Of a stretch of 64,000 bases of DNA, positions 62,923 to 64,000 are shown piece after piece; position 1 is the stretch's first letter, and every line of letters starts with the position of its first letter. Source of the DNA: Rhizobium sp. CCGE 510 (GTDB taxonomy: Bacteria > Pseudomonadota > Alphaproteobacteria > Rhizobiales > Rhizobiaceae); NCBI RefSeq assembly GCF_000292525.1, contig NZ_AEYF01000044.1, forward strand, positions 620,001 to 684,000. The letters run 5' to 3'. The position numbers and the translations under genes are program-made. Below the pieces are notes generated by a model. That model was not told where the DNA came from and searched no databases. It saw only the letters and a program-made list of their open reading frames with translations.

Positions 62923-64000
62923 TGAAACGTCTTCCTCGGATCGAAGGCATCGCGCACGGCTTCGCCGATGAAGATCAGCAGGGACAGCATGATCGACATC
63001 GCAAAGAAGGCCGTCAGCCCGAGCCACGGCGCCTGCAGATTGCTTTTGCCCTGGGCGATCATTTCACCAAGCGAAGGGGAGCCAGGCGGCATGCCGAAGC
63101 CTAAGAAATCGAGCGAGGTCAGGGTTGTGATCGAGCCTGAGAGGATGAAGGGCAGGAAGGTCAGCGTCGCGACCATGGCGTTCGGCAGCAGGTGGCGCCA
63201 CATGATGGTGCGATTGTTGACGCCGAGCGCGCGGGCGGCGCGGACATATTCGAAATTGCGGGCACGCAGGAATTCGGCGCGCACGATGCCGACGAAGCCA
63301 ACCCAGGAAAAGAGCAGCATGATGCCGAGCAGCACGAAGAAGCCGGGCGGCAGGATGGCGGCGATGATCAGCAGGATGTAGAGCACCGGCATCGACGACC
63401 AGATCTCGATGAAGCGCTGCAACAGCAGATCGGTCCAGCCGCCGAAATAGCCCTGTACCGCACCCGCGGTCACGCCGATGACCGCCGAGCAGATGGTCAG
63501 CACCAGGCCGAAGAGCACCGATATGCGGAAACCGTAGATGACGCGTGCCAGCACGTCGCGGGCCTGGTCGTCGGTGCCGAGCCAGTTGAGATTGCCCAGC
63601 GTGCAATCCGGATCGTTCACGCCCTGCGGATAACCGGCGCAGCGTTCCTCCTTGGTCATCAGCCAGAAGGGGGCAGTCGGCGCCGAATGCGGAATGTTTG
63701 AGTTGACCGAGCGGTAGGAATAGCGGATCGGCGGCCAGACCATCCAGCCATTGGCATTGATCTCGTCCGATATCACCGAGGAACGATAGTCAGTCTCGGC
63801 GAGGAAGCCGCCGAACTTCTCCTCGGGATAGTCGATCAGAACCGGAAACAGGATCTCGCCCTTGTAGGAGGCGATGATCGGCCGGTCGTTGGCGAGGAAT
63901 TCGGCAAACAGGCTGAGGACGAACAGCAGCAGAAACAGCCACAGCGCCCAGTAACCGCGGCCGTTCGCCCGGAAATTCTGCCAGCGGCGAATGTTAGTCG
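62919..64000 (-). CDS. yejE: Peptide ABC transporter permease YejE, 5' end beyond the window
   Basis: The frame stays open to the right edge, so the N-terminus is cut. The part seen (about 360 residues) has the YejE N-terminal helix (WALWLFLLLFVLSLFAEF), the family-specific periplasmic segment (INANGWMVWPPIRYSY), GTDDQARDVLARVIYG and the EAA loop (RAARALGVNNRTIMWRHLLPNA). A shorter start at 63776 is not credible, because the upstream residues match YejE. The yejA and yejB genes should lie to the right. Confidence 0.93.
   Translation of the reverse strand, partial: TNIRRWQNFRANGRGYWALWLFLLLFVLSLFAEFLANDRPIIASYKGEILFPVLIDYPEEKFGGFLAETDYRSSVISDEINANGWMVWPPIRYSYRSVNSNIPHSAPTAPFWLMTKEERCAGYPQGVNDPDCTLGNLNWLGTDDQARDVLARVIYGFRISVLFGLVLTICSAVIGVTAGAVQGYFGGWTDLLLQRFIEIWSSMPVLYILLIIAAILPPGFFVLLGIMLLFSWVGFVGIVRAEFLRARNFEYVRAARALGVNNRTIMWRHLLPNAMVATLTFLPFILSGSITTLTSLDFLGFGMPPGSPSLGEMIAQGKSNLQAPWLGLTAFFAMSIMLSLLIFIGEAVRDAFDPRKTFQ

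Overview
The window looks like a chromosomal segment of a fast-growing rhizobium, most likely the Rhizobium etli / R. leguminosarum group. Grounds: GC-rich coding sequence with alphaproteobacterial codon use, LepA, Upp and acetylpolyamine amidohydrolase sequences of rhizobial type, BA14K and DUF982 proteins, a complete alphaproteobacterial Tad/Cpa pilus locus, and RIME-like palindromic intergenic repeats. There is no prophage, insertion sequence, CRISPR array or integrase. The species is inferred from remembered family features, not from a search.

Layout. 0-9.9 kb is mixed housekeeping: recX behind an acetylpolyamine amidohydrolase, a HAD hydrolase, a GNAT / XRE-cupin pair, TenA thiaminase, LepA, a decayed CcdAB toxin-antitoxin module, a GFA protein, a hexapeptide acetyltransferase with a glutamine amidotransferase, a SelW-like protein and a BA14K protein. 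tRNA-Leu(CAG) follows at 10.0 kb, then small hypothetical and DUF982 genes. 12.0-17.3 kb is an extracellular polysaccharide module: a Wzz/ExoP-like chain-length protein without kinase, a GH5 glucanase, a Wzy-like polymerase and an acyltransferase. 17.5-21.4 kb holds purU and a 973-residue kinase/M23-like/aminotransferase fusion.

22.2-30.8 kb is a peptide-use region: a P1-family aminopeptidase, a LysR regulator, a peptide-binding protein with two permeases but no ATPase gene, an NlpC/P60 hydrolase with a MarR regulator, and a leucyl aminopeptidase. 31.0-43.5 kb is the Tad/Flp pilus locus: tadD on +, then flp-cpaA-cpaB-cpaC-cpaD-cpaE-cpaF-tadB-tadC on - with a LysE exporter at the far end, and a detached CpaC-N-terminal-like protein plus two TadE-like pseudopilins on +. 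A TTAA-N7-TTAA box in the cpaA-cpaB gap, with near matches elsewhere in the locus, suggests CtrA control.

43.6-55.3 kb is a nucleoside-salvage block: deoB-add-upp on + converges on an eight-gene - strand run of BmpA-type binding protein, ATPase, two permeases, cdd, punA, deoC and deoA. Together these would import nucleosides, deaminate or phosphorolyse them, and send ribose and deoxyribose phosphates to central metabolism. A retropepsin-like protease lies between the two arms. The last 8 kb has tRNA-Ser(GGA), small membrane and KTSC/CrpP-like proteins, pncB, a GhrA-type reductase and the start of a YejEF oligopeptide / microcin C-type ABC system that runs off the right edge.

No single undescribed system stands out beyond doubt. 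The best candidates for a second look are the kinase/aminotransferase fusion, the free-standing secretin N-domain protein of the Tad locus, the small GH5/Wzy polysaccharide module, the decayed ccdB next to an intact ccdA, and RIME elements that are wedged between genes in a fixed orientation and abut the downstream ribosome-binding site.
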